From the NCBI GenBank assembly GCA_028287505.1, contig JAQBPN010000092.1, positions 1 to 64,000 on the forward strand: DNA of 64,000 bases. Reading direction: 5' to 3'. Under the pieces are notes generated by a model. That model searched no databases, had not been told where the DNA came from, and saw only the letters and a program-made list of their open reading frames with translations. This document shows positions 16,728 to 26,233 of this stretch, one piece after another. This DNA comes from Fibrobacterota bacterium (lineage in GTDB: Bacteria > Fibrobacterota > Fibrobacteria > UBA11236). The translations under genes and the position numbers were made by a program. Position 1 is the first letter of the stretch. Each line of letters begins with the position of its first letter.

Positions 16728-17999
16728 TTATAGGGTCTCACCCCTCGTTTCCCGCCCAATCGCCAATGCACCCAGGGTAATGGCCGCCGCCGCCGACAGA
16801 TAATACCCCACGAACCGCAAACCATAGTGGGTGGCCAGGTAGGTCGCGGCATAGGGCGCCAGGGAAGCCCCGAAAATCCCGGCCAGGTTGAAGGTCAGGG
16901 AAGCCCCCGTATATCGGACTTTCGTGGGGAATAACTCCGATAACATGGCCCCCAGCGGCCCATAGCACAGGCCCATCAATCCCAGCCCCAAGGAGAGGGA
17001 CAGTACTACCAGGGGCGTGCTCCCGGACCCGAACAGAGCCCCAAAACAGAGCCCAAACAGGATAATCGCCCCCATAATCCACATTTGCGTGCTCCGGCGC
17101 CCGTACCGGTCCGCCAGCCAACTGGCTACTGGGATGGTCAGTCCGAAAAAGACCACGCCGAACATTTGCATCAGCAGGAAGGTATTCCGGGAATAGCCCA
17201 GGGATTTCGTCCCCCAGGCCAGGGTGAACACCGTCATCAGGTAGAAGTCCACGAATACGGTCAGGGCCAGCATGGTTCCCAGCACCAGGGTGGGCCCGTG
17301 GGATTTGAAGACCTCCAGGAGGGGCACGGACACGCGTTCCTGCTTTTCCAGGGACTTGCGAAACACGGGGGTTTCCTCCAGCTTCAGGCGCACGTAGAGG
17401 CCCACCCAGACGAGCAGGGCGCTGGCCAGGAAGGGAATGCGCCAGCCGTAGCTGAAGAATTCCGCATCGCTCAGGACCTGGCTCAGAACCAGGAAGATGC
17501 CGTTGGAGAGGATGAACCCGATGGGGGCGCCCAGTTGGGGGAACATCCCGTACCAGGCGCGTTTCCCCGGCGGGGCGTTCTCCGTGGCCAACAGGACTGC
17601 GCCGCCCCATTCCCCGCCCAATCCCAATCCCTGTCCGAAACGGCACAAAGCCAGCAGGGACGGGGCCCACAGGCCTATCTGGTCGTAGCCGGGCAACAGG
17701 CCGATGGCCACGGTGGAGGCTCCCATGGTGAGGAGGGCCGCCACCAAAGTGGCCTTGCGGCCCACCCGGTCGCCGAAATGGCCGAACAGGGCCGAGCCGA
17801 CGGGGCGGGCGAAAAAGGCGAGGGCGAAGGTCGCCAGGGATTGCAGCGTGGCCGTGGCGGGGTCGGATTTTGGGAAGAACAAATGGGGAAAGACCAGGAC
17901 CGCGGCGGTGGCGTAGATGTAGAAGTCGAAGAATTCGATGGCCGTGCCGATGAGGCTGGCGAACAGGATGTGGGCGGTGGAATTGGGTTTGGCGGTCAT
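16728..17999 (-). CDS. MFS transporter, metabolite:H+ symporter type
   Basis: A 423-residue, 12-span inner-membrane transporter. ATG at 17999 is chosen because the first span (LIGTAIEFFDFYIYATAAVL) follows directly; a frame running on to 18353 overlaps the SDR gene and reads as nonsense. Family signatures are the MHS-type FDFYIYA in span 1, the loop 2-3 motif GHFGDRVGRKATL, and RFGQGLGLGGEWGGAVLLATE. Members (ShiA, ProP, KgtP types) import small organic acids or osmolytes with protons; the substrate here is unknown. The SDR gene ends 46 bp upstream on the same strand and may be co-transcribed. Confidence 0.9.
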   Translation of the reverse strand: MTAKPNSTAHILFASLIGTAIEFFDFYIYATAAVLVFPHLFFPKSDPATATLQSLATFALAFFARPVGSALFGHFGDRVGRKATLVAALLTMGASTVAIGLLPGYDQIGLWAPSLLALCRFGQGLGLGGEWGGAVLLATENAPPGKRAWYGMFPQLGAPIGFILSNGIFLVLSQVLSDAEFFSYGWRIPFLASALLVWVGLYVRLKLEETPVFRKSLEKQERVSVPLLEVFKSHGPTLVLGTMLALTVFVDFYLMTVFTLAWGTKSLGYSRNTFLLMQMFGVVFFGLTIPVASWLADRYGRRSTQMWIMGAIILFGLCFGALFGSGSTPLVVLSLSLGLGLMGLCYGPLGAMLSELFPTKVRYTGASLTFNLAGIFGASLAPYAATYLATHYGLRFVGYYLSAAAAITLGALAIGRETRGETL

Positions 18000-18045
18000 T
18001 TCCAAAGAATAGGAAATAGCGCCCAAGCCCATGGATGAAGGAGCG

Positions 18046-18882
18046 TCAAAAAGCTCCATCCGTCGACTTGGAGAGCGCTTCATGGCCACGCGTTTCCCGC
18101 AGCCTGGACTCGAGCGCCGGCACAATCGTTTGCAGGGCGTCGCTACCGGCAACGAACACCTTAGGCGGATTCTCCATCCCGGCAAGGTTGACCAGGGCGA
18201 CACCGAGCTTCGCCGGATCCCCTGGCTGCGTGCCGTTGTAGGCCATCCACTGCTCCTGGACCTTGCCCCCACCCGCGTAGTCCTCAATGGTTCCGCTGGG
18301 GAACTTAACGTTTTCAGGCGCAAGTAGATTGGTGCGGAAGAAGCCCGGCTCAACGAGCGTGATTTTGATGCCGAATGGCTCGACTTCCGTCGCTACCGAG
18401 AGTGAGAGGCCTTCAACCGCGAACTTGGATGCGGCATATGCGGCACAGTGCCTAAGCCCGACGACGCCGGCGACCGAGCTGATGTTCAGGATGCGGCCGG
18501 ACCGCTGTTTGCGCATCACGGGCAGCGCAGCCCGCATGGCGTAGACAACGCTCCAGAAATTCGCGGCGAATTGCTGCTCCATCTGGGCTATGGTCATCTC
18601 CTCGAAATTGCCCAGCAGACTGTATCCGGCATTGTTGACCAAAACGTCCAACCGGCCGAATTCCTTAACCGTTTCCCCGACGGCTTTACCCGCCTGTGCC
18701 TCATCGGCAACATCCCATTGGACGAACCTTATTTTTTCGCTCGCTACTTCGCGGAAGGCATTCCGCACCTTGTCCAGGTTCCTGCCGGTCGCGACCACGC
18801 GATCACCGGCTTTCAATGCCGCCTTTGCAACTCCGGCTCCAATGCCGCTCCCAGCGCCTGTGATAAGCCATACTTTGCTCAT
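18046..18882 (-). CDS. Short-chain dehydrogenase/reductase
   Basis: A 278-residue classical SDR. The dinucleotide motif TGAGSGIG, the NNAG motif, Ser in NISSVAG and the YAASK catalytic pair are all present. Arg in ATGRN after the second strand suggests NADP(H). The start at 18882 (MSKVWLITG) has GGAG at proper spacing; ATG at 18888 is too close to it. The substrate is unknown. A reverse-strand neighbour of the MFS and cupin genes. Confidence 0.93.
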   Translation of the reverse strand: MSKVWLITGAGSGIGAGVAKAALKAGDRVVATGRNLDKVRNAFREVASEKIRFVQWDVADEAQAGKAVGETVKEFGRLDVLVNNAGYSLLGNFEEMTIAQMEQQFAANFWSVVYAMRAALPVMRKQRSGRILNISSVAGVVGLRHCAAYAASKFAVEGLSLSVATEVEPFGIKITLVEPGFFRTNLLAPENVKFPSGTIEDYAGGGKVQEQWMAYNGTQPGDPAKLGVALVNLAGMENPPKVFVAGSDALQTIVPALESRLRETRGHEALSKSTDGAF

Positions 18883-18934
18883 ATTCATTCTCCATTGAAA
18901 TACTCATATCTACCCGTACTGCCGATCCAATTTG

Positions 18935-19342
18935 TTATCGACAGCAACACGTTTGATAATGCTCGTCGCTTACCGGTTCCATCCAATCGACTACTTTACC
19001 ATTGAGGTTTTCCTGAATGGCAATATGGGTCATAGCCGTGTTTGCCCTTGCGCCGTGCCAATGCTTTTCACGCGGTTCGATCCAGACCACGTCGCCGGGC
19101 TTTATTTCCTCGGGCGGTTTCCCTTCACGCTGGACCCACCCGGAACCTGCAGTAACGATCAGGGTTTGACCCAGCGGATGCGTATGCCAATTCGTACGAG
19201 CACCAGGCTCGAAAGTGACGCTTGCACCGACAGCGCGCGCCGGTTCCGGAAAGCTGAAGAGTGGATCAATGCGTACCGTTCCGGTGAAATTCTCCGGCGG
19301 ACCTTTGCCGGAGGGTTGTGAGCCGTTCCGTTTGATTTCCAT
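18935..19342 (-). CDS. Cupin protein, (R)-mandelonitrile lyase-like
   Basis: A 135-residue single cupin. ATG at 19342 follows a perfect AGGAGGA site. Cupin motif 1 is [19 protein letters not shown] and motif 2 is [17 protein letters not shown], giving the histidines that hold a metal such as Mn. The full pattern, including the N-terminal [11 protein letters not shown] and the C-terminal [14 protein letters not shown], matches the small cupins described as (R)-hydroxynitrile lyase-like; the physiological role of most members is unclear. The unusual end TCCCR adds three cysteines. It is divergent from the Rossmann protein at 19478; the 135-bp gap should hold both promoters. Confidence 0.88.
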   Translation of the reverse strand: MEIKRNGSQPSGKGPPENFTGTVRIDPLFSFPEPARAVGASVTFEPGARTNWHTHPLGQTLIVTAGSGWVQREGKPPEEIKPGDVVWIEPREKHWHGARANTAMTHIAIQENLNGKVVDWMEPVSDEHYQTCCCR

Positions 19343-19477
19343 AATCTTCCTCCTGCCTCGGCTATTCTTCTGAAAATAGATTTGCCGCTTTCCGAGGGCC
19401 AAAGACCTATTTTGTGCTTAGGGGTTCCATGCGCTGGAACAAATGACCGGTCGCTGAGGAAGACCAAGGAGGACAGC

Positions 19478-20122
19478 ATGCGTATCGGCATCCTGGGTTC
19501 GGGGTTGATGGGCGGCAAGCTTGGAACAATCTTCGCGCGGGCAGGGCATGAGGTGGTGTTCAGTTATTCGCGCAGCCACGAGAAACTCGAAGAGCTTGCG
19601 CGAAGCTCCCAGGGGAAGGCCCGAGCGGGCACGCCGCGCCAGGCGGCCCAGGAGGCGGACGCTCTGCTGTTGGCCGTGCATTGGTCCCGGATGGATGATG
19701 TGTTGGGCAAGGCAGGGGACCTGTCCGGCAAGGTGATCCTGAGCTGTTCACTCCCCATGAATACCGGCGATACCGAGCTCGTTGTCGCCCATACCTCTTC
19801 CGGCGCGGAGGAACTTTCCAGGAAAGTTCCCAAGGCCCGGGTCGTCTCCGCGTTCAACACCGTTCCGAGCGAAGTGCTGTTCGATGTCTTCGAGGCCCGG
19901 CACAAAAAGGCCAGGCCCAGCCTCATGTACTGTGGGGACGATGAGGATGGCAAAGGGACTGCCGCCGGATTGATCCGCGATGCGGGATTCGAACCCGTGG
20001 ATGCGGGTCCTTTGCGAATCGCCCGATATGCCGAGCCGTTCGCGTTGCTGGTCGCCCAGTTGGCATACGAAGGCACAGGCGGTCCGGAACTGGCGTACCG
20101 GTTCGAGCGGATGGGTAAGTAG
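19478..20122 (+). CDS. Rossmann-fold NADP-binding reductase (F420:NADP reductase-like)
   Basis: A 214-residue protein beginning MRIGILGSGLMGGKLGTIFARAGHEV, a typical N-terminal NAD(P)-binding site, with SYSR after the second strand favouring NADP. Length and the pattern VVSAFNTVPSEVLFD fit the family that includes NADPH-dependent F420 reductases; whether this organism uses F420 is unknown, and many bacterial members act on other substrates. ATG at 19478 follows AAGGAGG. It is transcribed away from the cupin gene, possibly continuing to the YCII gene. Confidence 0.85.
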   Translation: MRIGILGSGLMGGKLGTIFARAGHEVVFSYSRSHEKLEELARSSQGKARAGTPRQAAQEADALLLAVHWSRMDDVLGKAGDLSGKVILSCSLPMNTGDTELVVAHTSSGAEELSRKVPKARVVSAFNTVPSEVLFDVFEARHKKARPSLMYCGDDEDGKGTAAGLIRDAGFEPVDAGPLRIARYAEPFALLVAQLAYEGTGGPELAYRFERMGK

Positions 20123-20219
20123 GCTGATGAGCGGATGGCCAAAAGAAACGGCATTTTGGGCCGAATGCCTTCGATTGGGAAAGATTTTTAGGTTTTAGGG
20201 GTCCGCGAAAAAAGTTTGG

Positions 20220-20295
20220 CGGCTTGTCGATTTCCGGGTCCGCCGATCGCAGTGTAAGTAGAGCCGAAGGCTGGGCAATGCCGCCCGACAAGCCG
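20220..20295. repeat. Spaced 10-bp inverted repeat in the YCII gene leader
   Basis: CGGCTTGTCG at 20220-20229 is exactly complementary to CGACAAGCCG at 20286-20295, 56 bases apart and ending 23 bases before the YCII start codon. It could fold as a leader hairpin. No other feature is seen in 20123-20318. Confidence 0.4.
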
Positions 20296-20318
20296 GAGTG
20301 CAAAAAAAGGAGAAGCAC

Positions 20319-20750
20319 ATGAAAGTCATCGTCATGGTCAAGGCCACCAAGAATTCCGAAGCGGGAGTGATGCCCAGCGAGAAGCTGCTCACGGATATGG
20401 GGAAATTCAATGAAGAACTGGTGAACGCCGGTATCATGCAGGCGGGCGAAGGCCTGCACCCTTCCGTCAAGGGCAAGCGGATCCGCTTCGGGGGCGGAAA
20501 GCGGACTGTCGTCGACGGGCCGTTCACGGAAACCAAGGAACTGGTTGCCGGATTCTGGATTTGGAAAGTGAAAAACATGGAAGAAGCGGTGGCCTGGGCG
20601 CAGCGCTGCCCGGATCCCATGCCCGGCGAAGAGGCCGAGCTCGAAATCCGCCCCGTGTTCGAAGCCGAGGACTTCGGCGCGGAATTCACCCCCGAGCTGC
20701 AAGCGCAAGAGGAGCGCCTGCGCGCAAAAGTGGAGCAGCAGCAGAAGTAA
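20319..20750 (+). CDS. YCII-related (DGPF domain) protein
   Basis: A 143-residue protein with a ferredoxin-like YCII domain. The family signature DGPFTETKELVAGFWIW (about residues 66-82) and the acidic helix region after it (EEAVAWAQRCPDPMPGE) are clear. Such proteins are small dimers found beside ECF sigma factors or oxidoreductases; activity is mostly unproven. ATG at 20319 follows AAGGAG. The tail after residue 115 is acidic and then a Gln/Lys-rich helix. Confidence 0.9.
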   Translation: MKVIVMVKATKNSEAGVMPSEKLLTDMGKFNEELVNAGIMQAGEGLHPSVKGKRIRFGGGKRTVVDGPFTETKELVAGFWIWKVKNMEEAVAWAQRCPDPMPGEEAELEIRPVFEAEDFGAEFTPELQAQEERLRAKVEQQQK

Positions 20751-20763
20751 GCCCGCTCCCGGG

Positions 20764-21720
20764 TCAACGCATCAGGTTGGCCTTAGTGGGGGTGCGGAAA
20801 TAGATCCCGGGATGGATTGCATCGGACGTCCTTCCTCGCGCATCGAAACCCTCTTCCCCGGCCACTGGCTTTCCGCTCCGGATCGATTTTCCGGTCCCGT
20901 AGCGGAAAGCGGGGGATAAACCGGTGGTGCTCCCGGTCAAATCCATGATTTCCACCCTGCGGTAATAGACTTCGGCGGCTTCGGCTTCGAAGCCGATTTT
21001 TCCTTTTAGCAACGGCGCGAACTGGTCCGGATTCGTTGCCATGCGCTGGCGTAGTTTGAAAACCCGATTGTTGACCTTGCCGTTGGTGTAATACACCACG
21101 CTGTCATCGTGCACGTACATCTCCAGGTCGTTCCATCCCGCTATCTCATAATTCGCGTTCTTGGACAACCCGACATAATCCGTGGGCGCGGGATGCTCAT
21201 ATAGGACTCCGCCCGCGGAAGCCTCCATGAATTTCGGGGTTCCGGCGATCGAGTTCGGATCCACAGTGGTGGTCACCCAAACGTTTCTGAGCGCCCAGAC
21301 ATCTCCCACGTCGCCTTCTTGAATCTGGAATTCGACGCAGCGCGGCCAACCATCCTGGTCGGGTCCCGTGATATGGTAGAGCAGGCCCGCATCTCTTTTC
21401 GCGGTGGTGGGCGCGAATCTTTTGGTCCCGAATTTGAATTGCCACCGGATCCGGTAATGGGAGTATTCCTTTTCCGTGGCCAGGTACCCGTAAGAAATGG
21501 TGGACCCATCCGCGGATTTGGCATACACGTGGATGGAGGAGTCGGGATCCACGGAGAAATAGCCGCCGGGATCCTGGTTCTTCCCTTTTCCGTCTATCCA
21601 GGTATAAAAGCCCGAGAAATCCTTGCCGTTGAATAGAGGCGTCCAAGTCGGAGCCCCCAACGAAAGCGTCCGCACGAAAAACAGAATCGCCGCTATCAGA
21701 TAAAGAACCCTGCCCATCAT
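20764..21720 (-). CDS. Exported DUF1080 (3-keto-disaccharide hydrolase-like) protein
   Basis: A 318-residue exported protein with a signal peptide (LYLIAAILFFVRTLSLGA) and a DUF1080 jelly-roll: WTPLFNGKDFSGFYTWIDG at the start, YRIRWQFKFG, then DAGLLYHITGPDQDGWPRCVEFQIQEGDVGD, which carries the usual ligand-contact residues of this glycan-active family. Unlike the other copy (14941-15987), the C-terminus keeps only a stub of a sorting tail (PGIYFRTPTKANLMR). It is convergent with the YCII gene. Confidence 0.85.
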   Translation of the reverse strand: MMGRVLYLIAAILFFVRTLSLGAPTWTPLFNGKDFSGFYTWIDGKGKNQDPGGYFSVDPDSSIHVYAKSADGSTISYGYLATEKEYSHYRIRWQFKFGTKRFAPTTAKRDAGLLYHITGPDQDGWPRCVEFQIQEGDVGDVWALRNVWVTTTVDPNSIAGTPKFMEASAGGVLYEHPAPTDYVGLSKNANYEIAGWNDLEMYVHDDSVVYYTNGKVNNRVFKLRQRMATNPDQFAPLLKGKIGFEAEAAEVYYRRVEIMDLTGSTTGLSPAFRYGTGKSIRSGKPVAGEEGFDARGRTSDAIHPGIYFRTPTKANLMR

Positions 21721-21871
21721 CCCCCCCGAATCCGTCGGAACAAGCCCTACCTCTCGGATTTACCTCCAGGTCGGGGAGTTGATCATGGGTCCGTGTAGGA
21801 AATTCAGATCAAAAGGACCTATGCGATACTCAGCCCTACAAGCGCAAAGAAAGCGATTTTCAAAGAGAGCC

Positions 21872-22675
21872 ATGGATAAAAAAGCTTTCTTATTGGCAAC
21901 GGCGTTGATTTCGGGTCCGGCGATCGTTTTGGCCGGGCCGCCTTTTTTGACGGACGATCCGGAACCGGTGGACTACCGGCATTGGGAATTTTACATCGCG
22001 TCACAGCATACCCGAGCGTCCGACCGTTGGTCGGGAACCGCGCCACATTTCGAATTGAATTATGGTGTCGTTCCCAACGTGCAATTGCATCTCATCGCTC
22101 CGCTGGCCTATAACGCCCCGAACGAGGGGCACACGCATTACGGCTATGGCGACACGGAACTCGGCTTCAAATTCCGTTTTATCCCGGAAATGGAATATCT
22201 TCCGCAAGCGGGAATTTTCCCCTTGCTGGAAGCTCCCACCGGCAGCGAATCGGACGGATTGGGCAGCGGCCATGTGCAGGTGTTCCTGCCGTTGTGGCTG
22301 CAAAAAGGTTTTGGCGACTGGACGATTTACGGCGGGGGCGGCTACGGCATAAATCCCGGCGCGGACAACGAGAATTGGGGCTTTGGCGGCCTGGTCGTGC
22401 AAATGCAAATCACCAAAAATGGATTGCTCGGCGCGGAAGCCTATCATCGCACACCAATGGAGACCGGCGGACGCGGCGACACGGGCTTCAATATCGGGAC
22501 GGTCATCGATTTCACCGTACATCAACATCTGCTGTTTTCCGCCGGACGTTCGATCGACGGCCCGACGGACTCTCAACTTTATCTCGCCTACCAATTCACC
22601 TTCGGTCGGGGCGGCGTTGAACCATCAGCCTTCCATAAAGGGGCACAGGACCCATGGCGGGAAATGGACCATTAG
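21872..22675 (+). CDS. Outer-membrane beta-barrel protein (phenol MetA-like)
   Basis: A 267-residue exported protein. ATG at 21872 gives a signal peptide ending VLAG. The mature part starts PPFLTDDPEPVDYRHWEFYIA, the usual opening of a family of transporter-like barrels related to the MetA pathway of phenol degradation. Alternating hydrophobic strands (QLHLIAPLAY, TELGFKFRFIP, GFGGLVVQMQI, QLYLAYQFTFG) are consistent with 10-12 strands. The C-terminus does not end in the usual aromatic residue; about 18 polar residues extend past the last strand. The substrate is unknown. Confidence 0.8.
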   Translation: MDKKAFLLATALISGPAIVLAGPPFLTDDPEPVDYRHWEFYIASQHTRASDRWSGTAPHFELNYGVVPNVQLHLIAPLAYNAPNEGHTHYGYGDTELGFKFRFIPEMEYLPQAGIFPLLEAPTGSESDGLGSGHVQVFLPLWLQKGFGDWTIYGGGGYGINPGADNENWGFGGLVVQMQITKNGLLGAEAYHRTPMETGGRGDTGFNIGTVIDFTVHQHLLFSAGRSIDGPTDSQLYLAYQFTFGRGGVEPSAFHKGAQDPWREMDH

Positions 22676-22768
22676 GTATGGTCCTTGGATTCCGGGCAGG
22701 GTTAGCTACCTTAAAACCCCGATATTCTTGAATATCCCGCCGCAGCCCTGATTCAAAATAACGGATCC

Positions 22769-23362
22769 ATGAAAAAGATTACACTCCTTCTCGTTCTGTC
22801 ACTTGCAATGAGTGTGCGTGCTTATGAGGAGGAATACGATGAATCCTTCCATGCGAACGACAATAAGAACATCTATATGGAAATCCCCATGATTGGGAAC
22901 GGATTCGCCAGGGTTTTTCCCTCCCGCATCCTGTCGCTGAAAGCGGATGTCACCAGTCAATTCGGCCTGGTGGCAGAGCCCTTGTTGGGATATGGCCTGG
23001 TCCAGGGGTATGGGAGCACGGCCGGATTCTACTATCGGAACGGAAAAAATTTCAGCGGACTGAAGTATGCGCTCACCCATATCGATGGGTACGGTTTGTT
23101 GCATGAATTCTTCTACGACTATCAGTGGTATTATCGGACCAAACCCGGCATCAACCTCAGCCTCGGCTTTTCGGCCGGCGTCGGCATGACCCACTACGGC
23201 GACAGGAAACATGAGATCCGCACCGCGATCTATGCCATAGGGATAAATGCGGGCTACAACAAAACCTTCTATCCGCGTGATTATGATGACGAGGTCAAGA
23301 TCGAAATAGGGCCGACCTTCCGGCTGCATTGCGATTTGGCATACCTTTTCAAATACAACTGA
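22769..23362 (+). CDS. Exported small beta-barrel-like protein
   Basis: A 197-residue protein with a signal peptide (MKKITLLLVLSLAMSVRA). The mature part has amphipathic strands rich in Tyr and Gly (GLVAEPLLGYGLVQGYGS, FFYDYQWYYRT, LSLGFSAGVGMTHYG) and ends in a strand LAYLFKYN, suggesting an eight-strand outer-membrane barrel. No specific family is recognised. It follows another barrel gene by 93 bp. Confidence 0.6.
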   Translation: MKKITLLLVLSLAMSVRAYEEEYDESFHANDNKNIYMEIPMIGNGFARVFPSRILSLKADVTSQFGLVAEPLLGYGLVQGYGSTAGFYYRNGKNFSGLKYALTHIDGYGLLHEFFYDYQWYYRTKPGINLSLGFSAGVGMTHYGDRKHEIRTAIYAIGINAGYNKTFYPRDYDDEVKIEIGPTFRLHCDLAYLFKYN

Positions 23363-23389
23363 CCATGAAAACAATCTTATTCGTTCTGC

Positions 23390-24028
23390 TCACACCACCA
23401 TCAAGGCCGCCACCCGATCTCCGGCCACCAGAAACCTTCCCGCCAGAACCCGCCCCTGTGAAAATTCCCCGATGTCCTTGGCCAATTCCAAAGTGAACCG
23501 CCCCTCCGCCTCCAAGCGCACCGACACGTCCTGGAATCCCACCCAAATGTGGGTCAGCGGGAATTGCATTTTATAGAAGGCCTCTTTGGCGGAGAAGATC
23601 GCGCTGATCCTCGCATTCCGGGTCGAGTCCGGCCCCGCCTGCAATGCTTCCCGTTCCGAATCGGTAAACACCTTCGAAGCGATGGAATCCGTGATCCGAC
23701 CCACGGACTCGATATCCAGACCGATGCCGCGGAACAGGCTTTTCCTGGCGACCGCCACCGCGCAATAGTCGCGGGTATGCGTTATGCAACCGGCAATCCC
23801 CTCGGGCCACATCGGGCTGCGATCGGGATACGCGCCGATGGGCGGGGAATCCGCTCCCGACAATCCCAGGGCCCGCCGCGCATAGGACCGGCCGGTCAGG
23901 AATTCAGCCTTCCGTTTGGGCCCGAAGCCCGATGCCCACTCGGCTTCGGCGGGCGCCACCTCCCACCCGTCCGCCAGGATGGGCCCCTCCACGCATAGGA
24001 CTTCAGGTGGAATAATGGATTCAAGCAC
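23390..24028 (-). CDS. 4'-phosphopantetheinyl transferase (EntD/Sfp type)
   Basis: A 212-residue enzyme that transfers phosphopantetheine from CoA to a carrier protein serine. The magnesium-binding core GIGLDIESV and the FSAKEAFYK motif are in place, with VFTDSE between them; GCITHTRDYCAVAVA supplies the CoA-binding HT pair. GTG at 24028 is preferred: AGAGGA lies 7 bases upstream, and it fits EntD-type length, whereas an upstream TTG adds unrelated residues. No carrier protein, PKS or NRPS gene is in the window, so its target is elsewhere. It is divergent from the methyltransferase gene. Confidence 0.9.
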   Translation of the reverse strand: MLESIIPPEVLCVEGPILADGWEVAPAEAEWASGFGPKRKAEFLTGRSYARRALGLSGADSPPIGAYPDRSPMWPEGIAGCITHTRDYCAVAVARKSLFRGIGLDIESVGRITDSIASKVFTDSEREALQAGPDSTRNARISAIFSAKEAFYKMQFPLTHIWVGFQDVSVRLEAEGRFTLELAKDIGEFSQGRVLAGRFLVAGDRVAALMVV

Positions 24029-24184
24029 GCGGGTTCCTCTATCACTCTTGGACGAAAATCCTGGAAAAAAGTAATCAAACCGGTTCCCATTCCAGAGTCT
24101 GGATGGGAGAAAGGGACCTTTGGTTACAAAAATCCCCCGCACCCTGCCCAAAGTTTATATTCGAAACAAAATCGGAAGGCTCCC

Positions 24185-25588
24185 ATGACCCCGGAAATCC
24201 TGTCCATCCTGCGCTGTCCTTATTGCCGCGGAACCTTCGTATTCGCGGAAACGCCGCACCCCAAACCCCTGGCCGCCGCCTGCGGCATACTACGCTGCGG
24301 TTGCGGGGCATTCCCGGTAATCGACGGAATTCCCATTTTGAAAAAAACGCCTATCAGTCCGCTGGAAAACGGCGGGCCCTTCGACCAGGCGGATGGGGTT
24401 CCCGTTGCGGAACTGGTCCGCTTGTTGGAGGCCGGACGCGCCGTCGATGCGTTGTTGGAATGTCTGGCGGTACCCGGAAGGCGGGCTGCGGCGGCGGTTT
24501 CACGCTTGGCGCCCCAGCGCATCGCCCGCGGCGAGGGCATGCGCCGGTTGCTGCGATTTCCCGCCAAGTGGCGTCTGCTCCGGCTCCTGGCCAAGCGCGA
24601 CAGCCTGAGCGCCCGCGCCGTGTTGGAATTCTTCTTCACGCCCGAATCCGCGCTCGGTCAACTCTATGGCACCTTCTTCATCATGCGCTTCTGCCAGCCC
24701 CGCAATCTGGCGGCGCTTTCACTACTGGCCACCCTTCCCGGCGGCAAGCAGCAGGGTTCCCCGGGCGGTAAACCGATCCTGGACATCGCTTGCGGCCTTG
24801 GCCACTTGGAGCATTACCTCACGGGCCGGGCCGATCCCGCAGCATCCGTGGGCACGGATATGAATTTCTTCCATGTTTGGATGGCGCGCCACTGGTTCGC
24901 GCCCGCCGGGGCCTACGTCTGCGCCGATGCGAGCGAGGGACTGCCCTTCGCGGACGGATCCTTTTCCGCCACCCTCTGCGCCGACGCCTTCCACTACATT
25001 CCCAACCGACATGGCCTGCTCGGGGAAATCGAACGCTGCGCCCCCGGCCGGCCCGTTTTCATCATCCGCGTGGGCAACAGCGAAGTGATGCCCAACGAAG
25101 GGACCGAACAGTCGCTGCTGGGTTACCTGGGGGAATGCTCCCGCTTCGGGGAGGGCGTGCACGCATACAGCGAAGCGGAACTGGTGGAGGCCTACCTGCG
25201 CGGCAAGAATCCCCTGACGCGGCCGGACCGCGTCCCTCCCGGCCTCGACCGGGTGAAGTGGCTCTCATTGGCCTGGAACATCGGCGCCGAACTGCGCGAG
25301 AGGGCGCCCGCCAAGGACGATCCGCCCCATGCCGTGGGTCGCATAGGCATCAACCCCATCTACCGGGTCTCCCGGCGCGCCCAGGGCCGGACCCTGCTGC
25401 GTTTCGAGTTCCCCCTCCCCTGGTACGCCTACGAGAATCACGGGATGCTGGCGTATCATCCGCAATACGTGGATGTCCCCGATGCCGGCCGCGAAGCCCT
25501 GCAAGCCTGGCGTGACAACGCCGATCTGGCCAAGCTGGTGGATTCGTTCGTCATGATCGGAATGCCCGAGCGCTTCGACTCGCCTTGA
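24185..25588 (+). CDS. SAM-dependent methyltransferase with Trm112-like zinc ribbon
   Basis: A 467-residue protein. The N-terminus (ILRCPYCRGTFVF … LRCGCGAFPVIDGIPIL) is a Trm112-like zinc ribbon with two CxC/CxxC knuckles, typical of methyltransferases and glycosyl enzymes of natural-product or lipid pathways. A Rossmann methyltransferase domain follows from about residue 195: motif I PILDIACGLGHLEHYL, acidic VGTDMNFF, and a post-motif VCADASEGLPFADGSF. The C-terminal 130 residues are a family-specific extension. The substrate is unknown. It begins 157 bp from the divergent phosphopantetheinyl transferase. Confidence 0.82.
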   Translation: MTPEILSILRCPYCRGTFVFAETPHPKPLAAACGILRCGCGAFPVIDGIPILKKTPISPLENGGPFDQADGVPVAELVRLLEAGRAVDALLECLAVPGRRAAAAVSRLAPQRIARGEGMRRLLRFPAKWRLLRLLAKRDSLSARAVLEFFFTPESALGQLYGTFFIMRFCQPRNLAALSLLATLPGGKQQGSPGGKPILDIACGLGHLEHYLTGRADPAASVGTDMNFFHVWMARHWFAPAGAYVCADASEGLPFADGSFSATLCADAFHYIPNRHGLLGEIERCAPGRPVFIIRVGNSEVMPNEGTEQSLLGYLGECSRFGEGVHAYSEAELVEAYLRGKNPLTRPDRVPPGLDRVKWLSLAWNIGAELRERAPAKDDPPHAVGRIGINPIYRVSRRAQGRTLLRFEFPLPWYAYENHGMLAYHPQYVDVPDAGREALQAWRDNADLAKLVDSFVMIGMPERFDSP

Positions 25589-25633
25589 CGGGACGCCGGG
25601 CCGAGGGGACGCGAGGCCGATGGCCCCGGCGCC

Positions 25634-26218
25634 CTATTTCGCTTTTCCCTCGAATACCGGGTTCGCCAGATCGAGGGCGTGCGCCTTGACGTCGTGCGGC
25701 CAGTCCTCCATCTGCAGCAGGAAGTTTTTTTTGTCCTTCTTGTAGAGCGCCCGTATGGCTTCTTCGTATCCTTTCAGGTCTCCGGCGACTGCGAACATGA
25801 ATTTGTAGGCTTTTTCCTGGATTTGCTTGATGGAATTGCCTTCCAGGGACTTTTTTTTCGCTTCGTCAACGAGCCTCCGCAGAACTGCCGACGCGCCTCC
25901 CGATTGCGAAGCGAGCCATTCCCACTGGCGAGGCAGCAAAGATACCTCGCGGGAAACCACCCCCAGCCTGGGCCTGCCGGGTCCCGAACTTTCCGGACCG
26001 TCTTCCCTGACGAAAACTTCGAGCCGCTTGAGGACGTCCTTTTCGGTGCCTTGGAAGTTGAAGTCCATGGTATTCCCGGTGGCATCGCTGAAAACCAGGG
26101 TGGAACTGTTTTCGGCCTTTCCAATCCGCCGCTTTATGCCGAGGATCACCTCCGGCAGCGGTCCCTGGGAAACCAGCTTGTGGCCTTCGAATGCGGTATA
26201 GGTATTCACGTTTTCCAT
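25634..26218 (-). CDS. DUF2239 family protein
   Basis: A 194-residue protein matching DUF2239 closely: NTYTAFEGHKLVSQGPLPEVI at the start, TLVFSDATGNTMDFN, then GRPRLGVVSREVSLLPRQWEWL and GGASAVLRRLVDEA. The family has no proven function. ATG at 26218 follows GAGGTG. The 10-base predicted leader is very short because the promoter (26234-26281) is immediately upstream, and that promoter is covered by operator palindromes, so the gene is probably under tight repression by a regulator encoded elsewhere. It is divergent from the CIS-tube-like gene. Confidence 0.92.
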   Translation of the reverse strand: MENVNTYTAFEGHKLVSQGPLPEVILGIKRRIGKAENSSTLVFSDATGNTMDFNFQGTEKDVLKRLEVFVREDGPESSGPGRPRLGVVSREVSLLPRQWEWLASQSGGASAVLRRLVDEAKKKSLEGNSIKQIQEKAYKFMFAVAGDLKGYEEAIRALYKKDKKNFLLQMEDWPHDVKAHALDLANPVFEGKAK

Positions 26219-26233
26219 TTTCACCTCGGACTT

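Noticed and set aside
16728-18353. MFS gene starting at 18353
   Set aside because: The first 118 codons overlap the SDR gene in another frame. The normal MHS N-terminus begins at 17999.
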